From Alnus glutinosa (Eukaryota; Streptophyta; Magnoliopsida; Fagales; Betulaceae): a stretch of DNA of 64,000 bases. Positions 48,378-60,813 of the stretch are shown here, in pieces. Below the pieces are notes generated by a model. That model made no database searches. It worked only from the letters and a program-made list of their open reading frames with translations, and had not been told where the DNA came from. Within the stretch, counting starts at the first letter, position 1. Every line of letters starts with the position of its first letter. Where the stretch lies: NCBI RefSeq assembly GCF_958979055.1, contig NC_084894.1, forward strand, positions 23,839,616 through 23,903,615, read 5' to 3'. The translations under genes and the position numbers were made by a program.

Positions 48378-51289
48378 CTAGTGCCTCGGCTGCTTATTGT
48401 TGAGTGCTGGTCTTCCACGATATTCATTTCCAACATACAATCTAGGAAAAATCTTGAAAAGAATGTAATCAACATGTTTGTAATACCATATCCTCCGACT
48501 CTTCCAAAACATAAGGGGTCCCATTACAATTCCAAAACCAAAAACAAATCCTAGTTCAGCACTTACGTAATTCCACTCGATCATACTCCTATGAGATTCT
48601 TCATACGTTGTTGGAGGTGACAATCGTGGCTCCTCCTGATGTGAGCATTGTGATTTCAAAGGCAAACCACATAATCTTTCGTTTCCTTTGAAGGAATTTT
48701 CCGAAAATGTAGCAAATTGCTTGATGAATGGAATCTGTCCCACCAATTGGTTGAACGAAAGGTTGAGAACTGATATGAAAATAAGACCATCAGCAAGTGG
48801 CACAGGAATATTACCAGAAAACTTATTGCTTGAAAGGTTTAGTGACTCAAGATTACTCAATTTCCCCAAAGATGTTGGGATTTGGCCCGTGAAAGCATTA
48901 TGCGACAAGTTGAGAATATATAACAATGTGAATTCTCCAATTTCTTCAGGTATAGGACCATCAAAGTTGTTGCAAGAAAAGTCAATGGTGGTGAAGATGG
49001 TTAGGATCTTCACCAGCTTCATCTCTAAACCTTTGCCAATAATTGTTATTGTATCTTGATAAAATACAATACCCATATCAATTTGGAGGTAACTGAGCTT
49101 TGAGTGCACCTTATGTGCACGATATTTCAACGGCATTCAAGTAGAAAGGAGTACTATTGGAAGGTGACCGATAAAATTGTTTGAAGCTGCATCTAAGATT
49201 TGAAGTATTGGCCATGTAGTGTTAAGCTCTGGATGAGCAATGGGACCATAAAATTTGTTAGACCGCAAAATAAGAACCTTCAATGAGATTGTATTCAAGT
49301 AAAATGGGAAGGTATCCTTGATGATGTTGTTCCCAATGTCCAAGACCTCCAACCCATGGCAATTCTTCAGAGATTTTGGTAACTCTCCTTCTAGTTGGTT
49401 TTGATTGATAGCTAAAGTTTGTAAATTACAATCTGAAAATGTGTCAGGAATTGTACCATTGAGTTTGTTTCTTTTTAACTTCAAAACCAAAAGATATCCA
49501 TTCTCAATCAAGCATTGGGGAATTGTGCCACTTAAATAATTATCAGACAGATCGAGAAATCGAAGATGTGTAGCTTTGCATATTGATCCAGGGATACTCC
49601 CATATAATTTATTATTTGAAATAGAAAAGAAATATGCGAATTCAAGGGACTGGCCAATGCTAGCTGGTAAGGCAGAATGAAAATTATTTATGGAGAAATC
49701 CAAGTGGCTGACAGGTGGGAGAATTGGGAGTTGGCCTTGGAATTGGTTGGAGCGAAAGTTTAGAGATGTCGCCTTAAAAGAGATATTGGAGATAGGTCCT
49801 TCAAGAGTCTTCAAGTAGTTATAAGAAATATTTAGATATCTAAGATCAGAAAGTTTCCATATCCAGTTGGGTAACTCTCCATGGATTTGGTTGTTTGAAA
49901 GGTCTAGAAAGAATAAATTAGATTGGTTTCTCAAGAAATCAGGAAATTTTTTCATCTTGCAAGAAGCGAGAGTTATTGTATCAAACTGAACCGCGAATAA
50001 CGAAAGGTAAAAATCATTATATTCAGTCAACAAGTGGATGTGAGAAAGATCAAGGTGAAAAAGAAATTTTAACGGTTGAATAACACTAAAGTCCAAAGAG
50101 TTGTTAAATTTGTTTGAACCAAGTGATAGGCCTTCAAGACCTCGAACTTCAAAGATAGACATGGGTATTGGCCCTTCCACCTGGTTGCTATCCAAATAAA
50201 TATATTTTAGGTTATTGGAAAATTCTTTTGAGTTGACCAGAAAATTGGTTGGATCAGAGTCCTAAATATTGCAATGATGGAAGGGAAAACAGAGAAACTG
50301 GAATATTCCCAGTCAGTGAATTTCCCCACAAGTGAAGATATTCCAATTTCAAAAGTTCTTCCCACTTAGTGGAAGTAATCTGACCAGTAAGATTATTGGA
50401 AGAAAGGTCTAGGTAGGTTAGATTCTTGGCCATGCTAAATACTGGAATTGATCCATTCAACCCAGAAGAGGAGACTTCCAAATATGTCAGATTTTTGAAA
50501 TCTGCAAAAAAAAAAATGGAACTGGAGAAGAAAAGTTGTTACCATTCAAACGAATAACAAAGAGAGACTTAAGATTCTGTAACGAGGAATCAATAGGGCC
50601 TGAAAGATTGCAGTATGAGAAGCTCAACACTCTCAGATTTGGCAAAGAAGATGATAAGATGTGACACCACTCCTTACCTTGCGCTGATATAACTACACCA
50701 TCAAGATAAAGTCCGATAAGCTCCGAAAGGTTATGAAGGAGCATATTTAAATTTGGATTCTCAAGTGTCAGAGAATAAGCAGTTTTGTGGTGTAATAATA
50801 GCCAGTTAAATCAAAAGTAACCAACCTTGTCAAACGCGAAATCGCAATAGGAATCTGCCCTGCAAAGCTGGCGTATGATAGATTCAAATAACTCAAATTT
50901 GTCAACTTGTCAAACTGTGATGGAATCTGAGAATAGTTGAAGTCGTTGTAAGCCAAACTCAGGCTCTGGAGATCCTGAAGACTGAAAAGGCTGCTTGAAT
51001 TGTCAAGTCCAGCCGAGATGGATTCATTAGTCAGGTCGAGACCAATAACACATCCCTCATGGCAGGTTATGCCTTCCCAAGAACAGCAATCAATACTTCG
51101 ATTCCACTTAACAAGTTTGTTGGACGTCATAGCAGGATCGAATGTAAGGTTATTTTTCAATTGCAGCAACAAGGACTGCTGATTGCCGAGACATTGGCCA
51201 GACACGCCAAAGACACAAATGCTAATTAGGAAAAGTGAGTAATTAATGGGGATCAGGAAAAGCCACGAAAAAACCGCAAGTGATCTCAT
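48378..51289 (-). pseudogene. LRR receptor-like protein D, multiply disrupted
   Basis: All family parts can be traced. These are the signal peptide (start 51289), the CCSWEGITC cap, the LRRs, the island (now KYRAHKVHSKLSYLQ to YYQDTITIIGKGLE), the transmembrane helix (LGFVFGFGIVMGPLMFW) and the tail ending in NNKQPRH. The lesions are a frameshift near 50770-50790, a homopolymer frameshift in an A11 run (about 50506-50516), a frameshift plus small deletion near 50200-50250, and TGA at 49137-49139 in place of the Trp of LLSTWMAL. About 97 residues (four LRRs) are also missing in frame at LNG-SIPVF. The proximal promoter is gone as well. It is a clear pseudogene, nearest to B and C. Confidence 0.92.
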
Positions 51290-51700
51290 TGCATGAAATT
51301 GATGTAAGAGAAGAGAGACCTTTTACTTAATTAGCTCCTGTCTAACGTTTTGGAAGAAGAACAAAAGTCAGGAAATTAATGTGACATAATAATTGCCTCA
51401 AACGCCAACCACCATCATTCTGATTAAATGGACACATGAGTTTAACATTTCAGAAAATATGGCTCCGTTTGTTTAAACTAAATGCTAAAACAAAGAGGGA
51501 TAAAGATAAATTATTTAAATATTATTTTAAATAAATGTTAAAAGAATGTGAGATGAAATATAAGATTTTTTAGACTAAAATAATGCTAATTAAGAGAGGA
51601 ACCACTTTTGCTTCCCTAGATGTAAAGTACAACTTTTGGTTCATTTGATATTTCATTAGTTTATGGAAGAACAAGAAATTTGATTCAAGTGGTTTTTAAG
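51290..51700. other. RLP-D upstream flank, proximal promoter deleted
   Basis: The sequence passes from CATTGCATGAAATTGATG (start codon region) straight to AAGAGAAGAGAGACCTTTTAC, which in RLP-A lies about 190 bp further upstream. TATA and W-box are thus missing. It then carries the array motif AAATGGACACATGAGTTTAA (about 51426) and ends at a junction near 51700. Confidence 0.65.
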
Positions 51701-51793
51701 AAGGAATAACTCTATGGCACACATCCTATATATAGTCCCACCTTCAGGAATCAAAGATTAAAAAGGTACTTAGCAACCATTAATTGATAAAAA
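51701..51793. repeat. Fragment shared with the UBP/aldolase module
   Basis: AAGGAATAACTCTATGG through TACTTAGCAACCA matches 16104-16190 and 19620-19705, the non-coding sequence between the UBP and aldolase exons. It is abutted on the right by an argininosuccinate synthase exon. Confidence 0.8.
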
Positions 51794-51799
51794 CTTCAG

Positions 51800-51904
51800 G
51801 AGCTACGTACAAAGGTTAAAGGGTTATGTGGTAAACTCGATAAAGTCGTTCTAGCTAGCCTATAGTGGTGGCTTAGACACATCTGTCATTGTCCCATGGC
51901 TAAG
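51800..51904 (+). pseudogene. Argininosuccinate synthase exon fragment
   Basis: After a TTCAG acceptor the plus strand reads ELRTKVKGLCGKLDKVVLA and then, after a 4-base duplication (CTAGCTAG), YSGGLDTSVIVPWLR, ending at a GTATGT donor. SGGLDTS is the ATP-binding PP-loop of argininosuccinate synthase, which joins citrulline and aspartate in arginine synthesis (plastid). The 4-base duplication shifts the frame. No other exon was found, although about 200 bp of likely intron follow. It is an orphan exon. Confidence 0.78.
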
Positions 51905-52666
51905 GTATGTATCCTGTTTTATAGTCCATTAGTCCCTGTTTTCTGGCTTGGAACATATTCCCCCTAGGTTTTTTTTGTCAACTAAGTACGACACAGGGTT
52001 CTTTAGTTCTACTCTTCTCCCCAATTTAGTAGGTATTGGAATACATCTATGCTATGGGAGTATGAAACTAGATATCACGTGCTCTTTTCTTTTAATGGAA
52101 ATTCATGTCCTGCAGTTTTAAAATATTTATTTTATGAAGGGGAAGAGAGAGAGAGAGCAGTTAGTTTAGAAGAGATAAGGTAAAACAACGTACAGTTTGT
52201 GGGCACTGTATGTCGGTTGGCCGGTCGGAAGGCCGTTCGTCTTGGTGGGAGGCGCTCGGTCTCGGTCGGTAGGCCCTTTGTCTTGGTGGGCAGTGCTTTT
52301 TTGGACTGTGGGCGTGGCCTGTGTCAATGGGCGTCGCCGGATTTCGAGCTGGTGCCGTGGGTGGGCGTCGCCGGTGTGTTCGGTGAGGAAGTGGTTGGTG
52401 GTGGGCAGTGCTTTTTTGGACTGTGTGCGTGGCCTGTGTCAATGGGCGTCACCGGATTTCGAGCTGGTGCCGTGGGTGGGCGTCGCCAGTGCGTTCGGTG
52501 AGGAAGTGGTTGGTGGTGGGCGAAGGAGGATAGTGGGAGGGGGAGACAGAGCAGCAGGAGCGTGGGAAATTTTGAAAATTTTAAGGCATTTGGGGGAAGA
52601 AATGGGGGGAAAGGGGAAGGCTTCCACACGTGCAGCAGTTTTTGTTTTTGATTTTTTTTTTTTTTA

Positions 52667-52670
<4 letters not shown>
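51905..52670. other. Intron-like tail, then GC-rich region with 115-bp tandem repeat
   Basis: 51905-52120 looks like the intron after the synthase exon. 52195-52620 is unusually GC-rich for the window. Within it 52288-52402 and 52403-52517 are two near-identical 115-bp units (GGGCAGTGCTTTTTTGGACTG start). Frames run open on both strands because of composition. I recognise no protein. It could be the 5' leader of a retroposon. Confidence 0.6.
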
Positions 52671-52674
<4 letters not shown>

Positions 52675-52712
<38 letters not shown>

Positions 52713-52760
52713 TTTCATGCCACGTAGGACGAGAGTCGGACGAGCGTCCGACTCTCGTCC
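52675..52760. repeat. (TA)n tract and perfect 34-bp palindrome
   Basis: A TA tract (52675-52709) is followed by GGACGAGAGTCGGACG at 52727-52742, two bases, and its exact complement at 52745-52760. Fold-back DNA of this kind is typical of small transposon ends. Confidence 0.9.
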
Positions 52761-53274
52761 TCCGGATAGACGAGCTTCATGTCTTCTTTGTGTCCTCTCA
52801 AAATTAATGTGACTTTTAAAATCACCATTAAATATATGTTTTTCTTGAGAGAACAATGTAATTGTAATAAGTACATGTATTTACTTTAAAAAAAAAATTA
52901 TTTAATTGTTTCACGCTCTATAACAAAGGATTGTATTAGAATTTTAATTAAATAATTAAAATTATTATTTTTTAATTAAATTTTTTGAAATAATTGATCA
53001 TTAAATATGATATCAGAGCATTAACTTCACATTTCAAATAAATGTTTTGCATGTTGGGCCTCACTTATTACTCAAAAGTTTCACTTCACATTTTAATTAA
53101 ATATTTAACATATTGGACCTTACCTAAAAAAAGTTTAACTCAATTCTTTAAAAAAAAAAAAAAAGCAAAACATTAATTAAATGATTAAATCCTACTTAAA
53201 TTTTAGAATAACAAGTATTCCTAATACCAACATTAAAAAAGAAAAAGAAAAAGAAATAAAAAATAAAAGACACT
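52761..53274. other. AT-rich intergenic
   Basis: 52900-53230 matches 38760-38842 plus 39523-39790, with the fold-back element of that region absent. No gene. Confidence 0.5.
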
Positions 53275-55229
53275 GTTATATATAGGCTTATAGGTTCTAA
53301 AAAATACAATTACAATCAGAGGTGGAACTACGGACTACCCCTAGCCTTGGAAGGTTTCTGGCCCCTTTGAAATATAAAAAATGTCAAAAAAATTTGATTT
53401 TTTTTTTTTAAAAAAAAAAAATTTAGATATTTTTATGAAATGGAGCTCCCAAAATTAATTATTACCCCTAGAAATGAATTTTTTTAGTTTTGTTCTCCTC
53501 CTAAAATTTTAGTTCCACCCCTGCATCTCTGCAACCAAATTGATGGTGTGAGACAAGAGGGACAGTAGAAAGACATAGAAACACTTTTGACCAAGAAACT
53601 GTTTAGAAAAAAAATAGCAGGGGGAATTTTTGAACGATAGAGAAAGATGAATTCCTTGGACAATGTTTGAGATTATAGGAATAGGAGCTGCATTTTTAAT
53701 TTAATTTAATTTAAGACTGCCAAACTAGAATAGACAGGCCGAAAACAAGACTCCCTGAGGAGGTCAGTGCATATTAGGTGTTTGAAATTTCTTTCCCAAT
53801 CCAACGGTCTAAAACTGAAAAGCCCCAGATGCAATAGTTTCCCAATCCAATGGTCTGATTTGAACTAAATAAAGAGAACAAGATTAGTGGAGCCAGAAAC
53901 AATTTTCATTCAATCTGTCAAAGAGAAGAGTTGTAGATATCAGATCAAATATTTATATTTGTATGTTGTTGTTGGTGCTTCATTAGAGTTAGAAGAGATG
54001 TTCTTCATTAATTATTTATTGAGTAGGATTCAGTCCATATGCTTTTCAAGCACAAGCAACACTAAACATAGCAATAGATAGGGAAAATAATTAGAATTCA
54101 GACAACATGAGAAAAGTAGTGCAAATTATTACACAGAAATGTATATAACTGCCATTGGAGAGGCCTTACAGACTTCAACAAAATTCCTTAAGCGTAAACT
54201 TGGAGCAACATATCTCTGCAAGTGAGGCGTACATTATTGGTGTAAGTCAGTATACATCAACTAAAAGTTATTTTACAATATCTAATTGAATAATTGCACT
54301 ATGAGATTGATGCACACTAATTAACTAGTACAAAACACTGGAAAATGATAAATGGGCTCGTTGAAGGGTGTCGTGACCTCTAAAAACTACTTCGAGAGAA
54401 CTCTAATATTCAAAAACACAATAAAATGTATTATCAATTGACCGACTGGGATTAAGACTGACTCTATTAACTCTAGACTAGGACTCTAACTATACTAAGA
54501 AGAATAAGAATCAAACCCTTTATCGGAGATTTATTTCTTATTAGACTCTAACACGAGACTAGAGCAATGAACTTTACCCTTAATAAAATTATGCACTGCT
54601 ACAAGAATTAATGGCACACGAAAACAGAACCTCTGCTCCAACAAACACATGAAAGATTTGCGCTAGTAATTAAGACTACATTCACCTAATCAATCCTACA
54701 AATTGGCTACGTTCCTAAAAGGTCTATCATAATAATCAAAAGGTCGCATATTCCAATATAATTGCATAGGGAGAAGAACAACTGATCTTATGGGGATTAG
54801 AATAATGTTTATAAGGCGTAAAAATTAAATGCACCTATAGCTTTTATAGTTTTTGTGAATTTTTAAACAAAAGAGAAGTTCAAAAAACACTCTTCGAAAG
54901 TAGAAACACATACATAGATGATAGAAGGAATTGGAAGATTGATACATAATGAATTGTTAATGGCCTCGAGACACATAGAGTTGAAAACAAATATTGGTCA
55001 TATGAAGGCCATTTGATTCAAGGTATCGTGGGTTCCTATGGAAGCCCACATGCATTTCCACAAATAAGATGCTTGGAAATGTGGGCATTCCTCATTTGGG
55101 TTGCCATTGGAGTCATACCTTAAGAAAACGATGGCATCCAATTATATCCATTTTTCATTTTGATTTATATTGAAACTAGAAAAGGAAGAGTTTATCATGA
55201 CAAACATGAAGGTGTTGCTCTGATCATAA
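53275..55229. repeat. 3' flank of RLP-E
   Basis: Partner of 3075-6362 without the solo LTR. It holds the common 3'-flank landmarks (53870-54080, 54690-54790, 55010-55220). No gene. Confidence 0.75.
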
Positions 55230-58200
55230 CTATAACTTGTGCCTCAGCCCTTGATTTCTGAATGGTTGTCTTCGACGATGTTCTTTTCCAAGATACAGTT
55301 GAGGGAAGATTTTGAAAAGAATGACATCAACATGTTTGTAATACCATATCCTCCATCTCTTCCAGAACATAAGGGGCCCAATTACAATTCCAAACCCAAA
55401 AGCAAATCCCAGTTCAGCACTTATGTAATTCCACTCAATCATACTCCAATGACTTTCTACATATGTTGGAGGTGGCAATCGTGGATCCTCATATTTGCAA
55501 TGTGATTTCAAAGGGAAACCACATAATCTTTTGTTCCCTTTAAAGGAAGCTTCCGAAAATGTAGCAAATTGCTTGACGAATGGAATTTGTCCCACCAATT
55601 GGTTTAATGAAAGGTTTAGGACTGACAAGAAAATAAGACCATTCGCGAGTTGCACAGGAATCTTACCAGTAAGCTCATTGTTTGACAAGTCCAGAGACTC
55701 AAGATTACTCAATTTTCCCAGAGATGCTGGGATTTGGCCCGTTAAAGTATTGTGCGACAGGTTAAGAGTATACAACATTGTGAGTTCTCCAATTTCTTCA
55801 GGTATAGGACCGTCAAACTTGTTGCAAGAGAAGTCAAGGTTCGTGAACATAGTTAGGATCTTCACCAGCTCCAACTCTAAACCCTTGATAGTAATTGTTA
55901 TCGTATCTTGATAGTAAAAACCAGAACCTCTAATCTCGACGTAATTGAGCCTTGAGTGCGCCTCATGTGCATGATCAATCATTGCCATGCAAGACGAAAA
56001 AAGTATTATTGGAAGGTTACCAGTAAAATTATTTGAAGCTACGTCAACAATTTGAAGCATTGGCCAGGGGGCATTACGCTTTGGATGAGAAATGGGACCG
56101 TAGAATTTGTTAGATCGCAAAACAAGGACCCTCAATGATGTGTGGTTCAAGTAAAATGGGAAGGTACCCTCGATGTGGTTGTTTCCAACGTCCAAGACCT
56201 CCAACCTAGAGCAATTGGCCAAAGATTTTGGTAACCCTCCTTCTAGTTGGTTTTTATTGAGAGCTAAAGTTTGTAAACCACAATTGTATTGAAATACATC
56301 AGGAATTGTGCCGTTGAGTTTGTTTTTCCTTAGATTCAGCACCTCAAGTTCTTTACCACTCATCTCAATCAAGCATTGGGGAATTTCGCCACCAAAGGAA
56401 TTCTTGGACAGATCTATAAGTTCAAGATATGTAGCATTGCATATTGATCTAGGGATGCTCCCATAGAATTTATTACTTGAAAGAGACAAATATCGAGCAG
56501 AGGCACCGAATTGACCGATGCTTGTTGGCAGCTCTCCATAGATTTGGTTGTTTGAAAGGTCTAGATAGAGTAAAGATGATTGGTTTCTCAAGAAATCAGG
56601 AAATTTTTTCAACTTACAAGAAGCGAGAATTAATGTACTTAGCTGACCTGAGGATAACGAAAGGTTAAAATCATTATATTCAGTCAACAAGTTGATGTGA
56701 GAAAGATCAAGGTAGTAAAGATTTTTTAACTGCCGAATCACACTAAGGTCCAGGGAGTTGTTAAATTTGTTTGAACCAAGTGATAGGCCTTCAAGGCCTC
56801 GGAATTCAAAGATAGACATGGGTATTGGTCCTTCCAACTGGTTGTCATCCAAATAAATAGTTTCCAGCATGTAAGAAGAAACATTGGAAAATTCTTTGAG
56901 TTGACCAGAAAATTGGTTGGACCAAAGTCCTAAATATCGCAATGATGGAAGGGAAAATAGAGAAACTGGAATACTCCCATTCAGTGAATTTTCATACAAG
57001 TAAAGATCTTCCAATTTCAAAAGTTTTTCCCACTGAGTGGAAGTAATCTGACCAGTAAGATTATTGGAAGAAAGGTCTAGTTTGGTCAGATTCTTGGCCA
57101 TGCTAAATACAGGAATTGATCCACGAAACATGTTAAATGACATGTCCAAATAGACCAATTGTGTGAGGTTCGCCATTGAGTTTGGAATTGATCCTCTGAA
57201 ATAGCATTGTGAAAGATCAATTGTTGACAACATTTTAAGATTGCCAATAGAACTTGGCAATGTCCCAGAAAAATTTGTGCTCCTAAGCATCATGGTTCGA
57301 AGAGATACATTTGGAGGAAATTCTGGCAAAGAACCTCGCAAGTCATTGTTTGATAAGTCAATCATTTGTAGCGTTGGAATTTGAAATATCTTTTTTGGAA
57401 ATGTTCCATTTAACCAAGAAGAAGAGACTTCCAAAGATGTCAGATTTTTGAAATCTGCAAAAAAGTTTGGGACTGGAGAAGAAAAGTTGTTACCATTTAA
57501 ACGAATAATTGAGAGGGACTTAAGATTCCATAACGATGAATCAATAGGGCCTGAAAGATTGCAGTATGACAAGCTCAACACTCTCATATTTGGCAGTGAA
57601 GATGATAAAACCTGACACCACTCCTTACCTTGTGCTGATATAGCTATACCATCAAGATAAAGTTCCATAAGTTCCGAAAGGTTTTGAACAAGCATATTTA
57701 AATTTGGATTCTCAAGTGTCAGCAAGGAATAAGCAGTTTCGTAGGGCTCATACTGTTGAGATAAATCAAGAGTAACTAACCTTGTCAAACGTGAAATAGC
57801 AATAGGAATCTGCCTTGCAAAGCCAGCATATGATAGATTCAAATACTTCAAATTCGCCAGCTTGTCAAATTGTGATGGAATCTGAGAAAAGTTGAAGTTG
57901 TTGTAAGCTAAACTCAGGCTCTGGAGATGTTGAAGACTGAAAAGACTGTTCGAATCATCAAGTCCACCCGAGATGTATTATTGGTCAGGTCAAGACCAAT
58001 AACACGTCCCTCATGGCAAGTTACACCTTCCCAAGAACAACAATCAGCACTTTGATTCCACTTAACAAGTTTGTTGGACGTAGCAGGATGGAATGTAAGG
58101 TTGTTCTTCAATTGCAGCAACAAGGACTGCTGATTGTCGAGACATTGCCCAGACACGCCAAAGACACAAATTCTAGTTAGGAAAAGTGAGTAAATGGGCA

Positions 58201-58237
58201 TCAAGAAAAGCCACGAAAAAACCACAAGTGATCTCAT
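55230..58237 (-). CDS. LRR receptor-like protein E (Ve1/Cf type), one frameshift
   Basis: The best-preserved copy. The start at 58237 gives signal peptide MRSLVVFSWLFLMPIYSLFL and cap CCSWEGVTCHEGRVIGLDL. One base is then missing near 57977 (GATGTATTATTGG, against GATGGATTCACTGG in copy C), so the first frame stops after 107 codons. The remaining 873 codons (from 57851, readable from about 57970) are open to 55230. They contain the LRR array, the island (FSSCMAMIDHAHEAHSR to YYQDTITITIKGLE), four LRRs, a transmembrane helix (residues 814-830 of that frame, with GFAFGFGIVIG) and a basic tail. Family knowledge suggests signalling with SOBIR1 and BAK1. If the missing base is an error, this is an intact receptor of about 1,000 residues. 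Confidence 0.9.
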
Positions 58238-58620
58238 TGCAGGGAATGGAAGAGCTGGTGATATTAATTAATGGTGAATTCAGGATGGTATGAATTCGTT
58301 TTGCGTGTGATTAAATATATAGTCGGGGGTTATGGCCACGAATCAGGCAATTAAGTAAAGTTCCGCGAAGACGACTTTTTGACCGGTGACTCTGAGTCGT
58401 CGTACGTGGCCGACCAAGAGGAAGAAAATGAAGTAAGAGAAGAGAGACCTTTTCCTTAATTAGCTCCTGCCATACGTTTTGGAAGAATTGAAGAAAAGTC
58501 AGGAAATTAATGTGACATATATATATAATAATTGCCTCAAATGCCAACCACCATCATTTGTCTGATTAAATGGACACATGAGTTTAACATTTCAGAAAAT
58601 AGGGCTCCGTTTGTATAAGT
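58238..58620 (-). promoter_or_regulatory. Promoter of RLP-E
   Basis: Minus-strand TATATATTTA (58312-58321) and a W-box (TTGACC, 58379-58384) lie at the distances seen for A and C. The array motif AAATGGACACATGAGTTTAA lies further out (about 58567). Confidence 0.6.
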
Positions 58621-59567
58621 ATGGGAAAAAGAGTCAATGCTTAACATTTCACCTGCCCTCTGACTTGGCACTCATTTTCCTTTGTAAAAAATTCTGCACA
58701 TTTCTCGCTCACATTTTTAAGTGCGTATATATATTACAGTAAAATTATTATCGAAATTGACTTTGCTTAAGGGATATGTTATTCTCTTGATATATTATAT
58801 TACCTTACATCAATTCTACATTAATATATATTGTTAAATTCTAACGGAGTACTCAAAATACTTTTTTTTTTTTATAGAAAAAAAAAAGAAAAAAAATGTT
58901 AGGATTTAGTAATTAGTCAGAATTTAATGAAATTTACAAAAATACTCATGTCTGAATCTTTGAAAAATTTTATAATTTTTTTTTTAAAAAAAAAAAACTA
59001 GGGGTATTTTGAAAATTTTGAATGAATTTAACAGTAAATCCTAACAAAGTACCCTTAAGTAAGACATTTGAAAACGTGAATACCCCAGTTTGAGATATTT
59101 ACTAGTTCAACACTCTTATCTCAAAACGACGTATAATTCGATACCCTTTTATGAAGTTATCCCTCAAAATTAAGTCCAAATCTTCTCTCACTCCTCACAA
59201 TTATTATACGACATTGCATATCATTAGACATTAACGTTTTGGAAGTGGTGGATTATGATAGCAAGCGAAAGATGAAGATTTATTGAAAATAACATTTTTG
59301 GAAAAAATGTAATTTAACCTTTCAAATTATTATCCTTTTTCTAGATGGCCTTCTAACTATTGAGACTTGCACTCTGACCCTCCAAACTACTAAAAACTTT
59401 GAAAAATGTCTATTTTTGATGAAATAATCCCACAATACTCCTATCACGTGTCATTTTTCAATTAAAAAATAATAAAAAATTCAAAAAAAATCTAAAAAAT
59501 TTGAAAAAATTAAGAAATAATTAAAAAAAATACAAAAAAAATAATAAAAATTTTACAATTTTAAAAA

Positions 59568-59688
<121 letters not shown>

Positions 59689-59804
59689 TAGAAAATATTC
59701 AATTTCTGACAAAGAAATAGACGATGACCAGAGGGGTGTCAGGAAGATCAAGTCGTTGTTGATAAATAACATCACCCCAAACATAATCCACCCCAAATAT
59801 AATG

Positions 59805-60702
59805 GTAGAGGATAGGGATCTAAATATTGTTCGATAATCCGCTCGGTTTAGCTCGATCCGAACTCGAGCTTGTTACTGTAGAAATTCGCCCGATTAGTAA
59901 GTGATACATACCCGACTCACTCCATAAAACTCGATAGGGGCTTACGAGCTCAACTCATTTAAAACTCGACTGGATTGTTCGCCCGGCTCATTAATCCTAC
60001 TTGTTAGCTCATTCATATCTTTTATATATTACTAAAAATGAGTTATATAAATTTAAACATGTATGTTAGTAATATATGTTATATATGTAGCTTAATACTA
60101 TATGTGTGTTGGTTTACATACTAATTAGTTAGTTCATAAACTAACATATTATCTAGTTTATTAACATATACTAAGTAAATATAATTAATTATATGTTATT
60201 CGATACATATATATTAGTTAACTATAGTCTATAGGTTTTTTTTTTTTTTTTATATATATATATATATACACTAAATAAGCATATAGTATACTAGCTAAGT
60301 AAATATTGTATTACATATTAATTATAATACTTTGATAATAGTATTTAGTATGTTAAATTAACATATTAAGTTATTAATAGTTAGTATAGAGGTTGTTCAT
60401 AAACTCAGGTTTGAACTCCATTTTGATCACATATTGAAAAATTTAATAGCCTACCTCGAAGCTCTAGTTGAGTCGAGTTTGGCAAGTAATCTGGTTTGGC
60501 TCGGCTCAAATGTTATTTTTAATGAGTTCGAGTTTCAGCTCGAGCTCGCCTGAATTTTAAATGAGTCGAGCTTGAACACACATTTTATAGCTCAATTTAA
60601 ATTCGAGCTTGACTATTTAAATCTGACTCATAAATGAGTCAATTTTAAAATCTTAAAATCCGACTCAATCAACTTGACTCGATTACATCCCTTGTAGAGG
60701 AT
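59805..60702. mobile_element. 880-bp hAT-like non-autonomous element
   Basis: The element spans 59814-60693, starts AGGGATCTAAATATTG and ends GATTACATCCCTT. It is flanked by GTAGAGGAT at 59805-59813 and 60694-60702. The interior is rich in CTCGAG-type motifs. The terminal AGGGAT/ATCCCT and a duplication of 8-9 bp fit hAT. The same element occupies the same place in block X1, while the RLP-C promoter is empty there. No transposase. Confidence 0.75.
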
Positions 60703-60813
60703 GAAGCGAGGAAAGTTCCAGTAACATGACTTTTTGACCTGTGAGGTCGTGGTACGTGGCCGACCAATAGGAAGAAAATGAATTAAGAGAAGAGAGACCT
60801 TTTGCTGAATTAG

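Noticed and set aside
52161-52667. Overlapping frames of 60-156 codons on both strands
   Set aside because: A GC-rich tandem-repeat region lacks stops by composition. No protein family is recognisable and frames occur on both strands equally.
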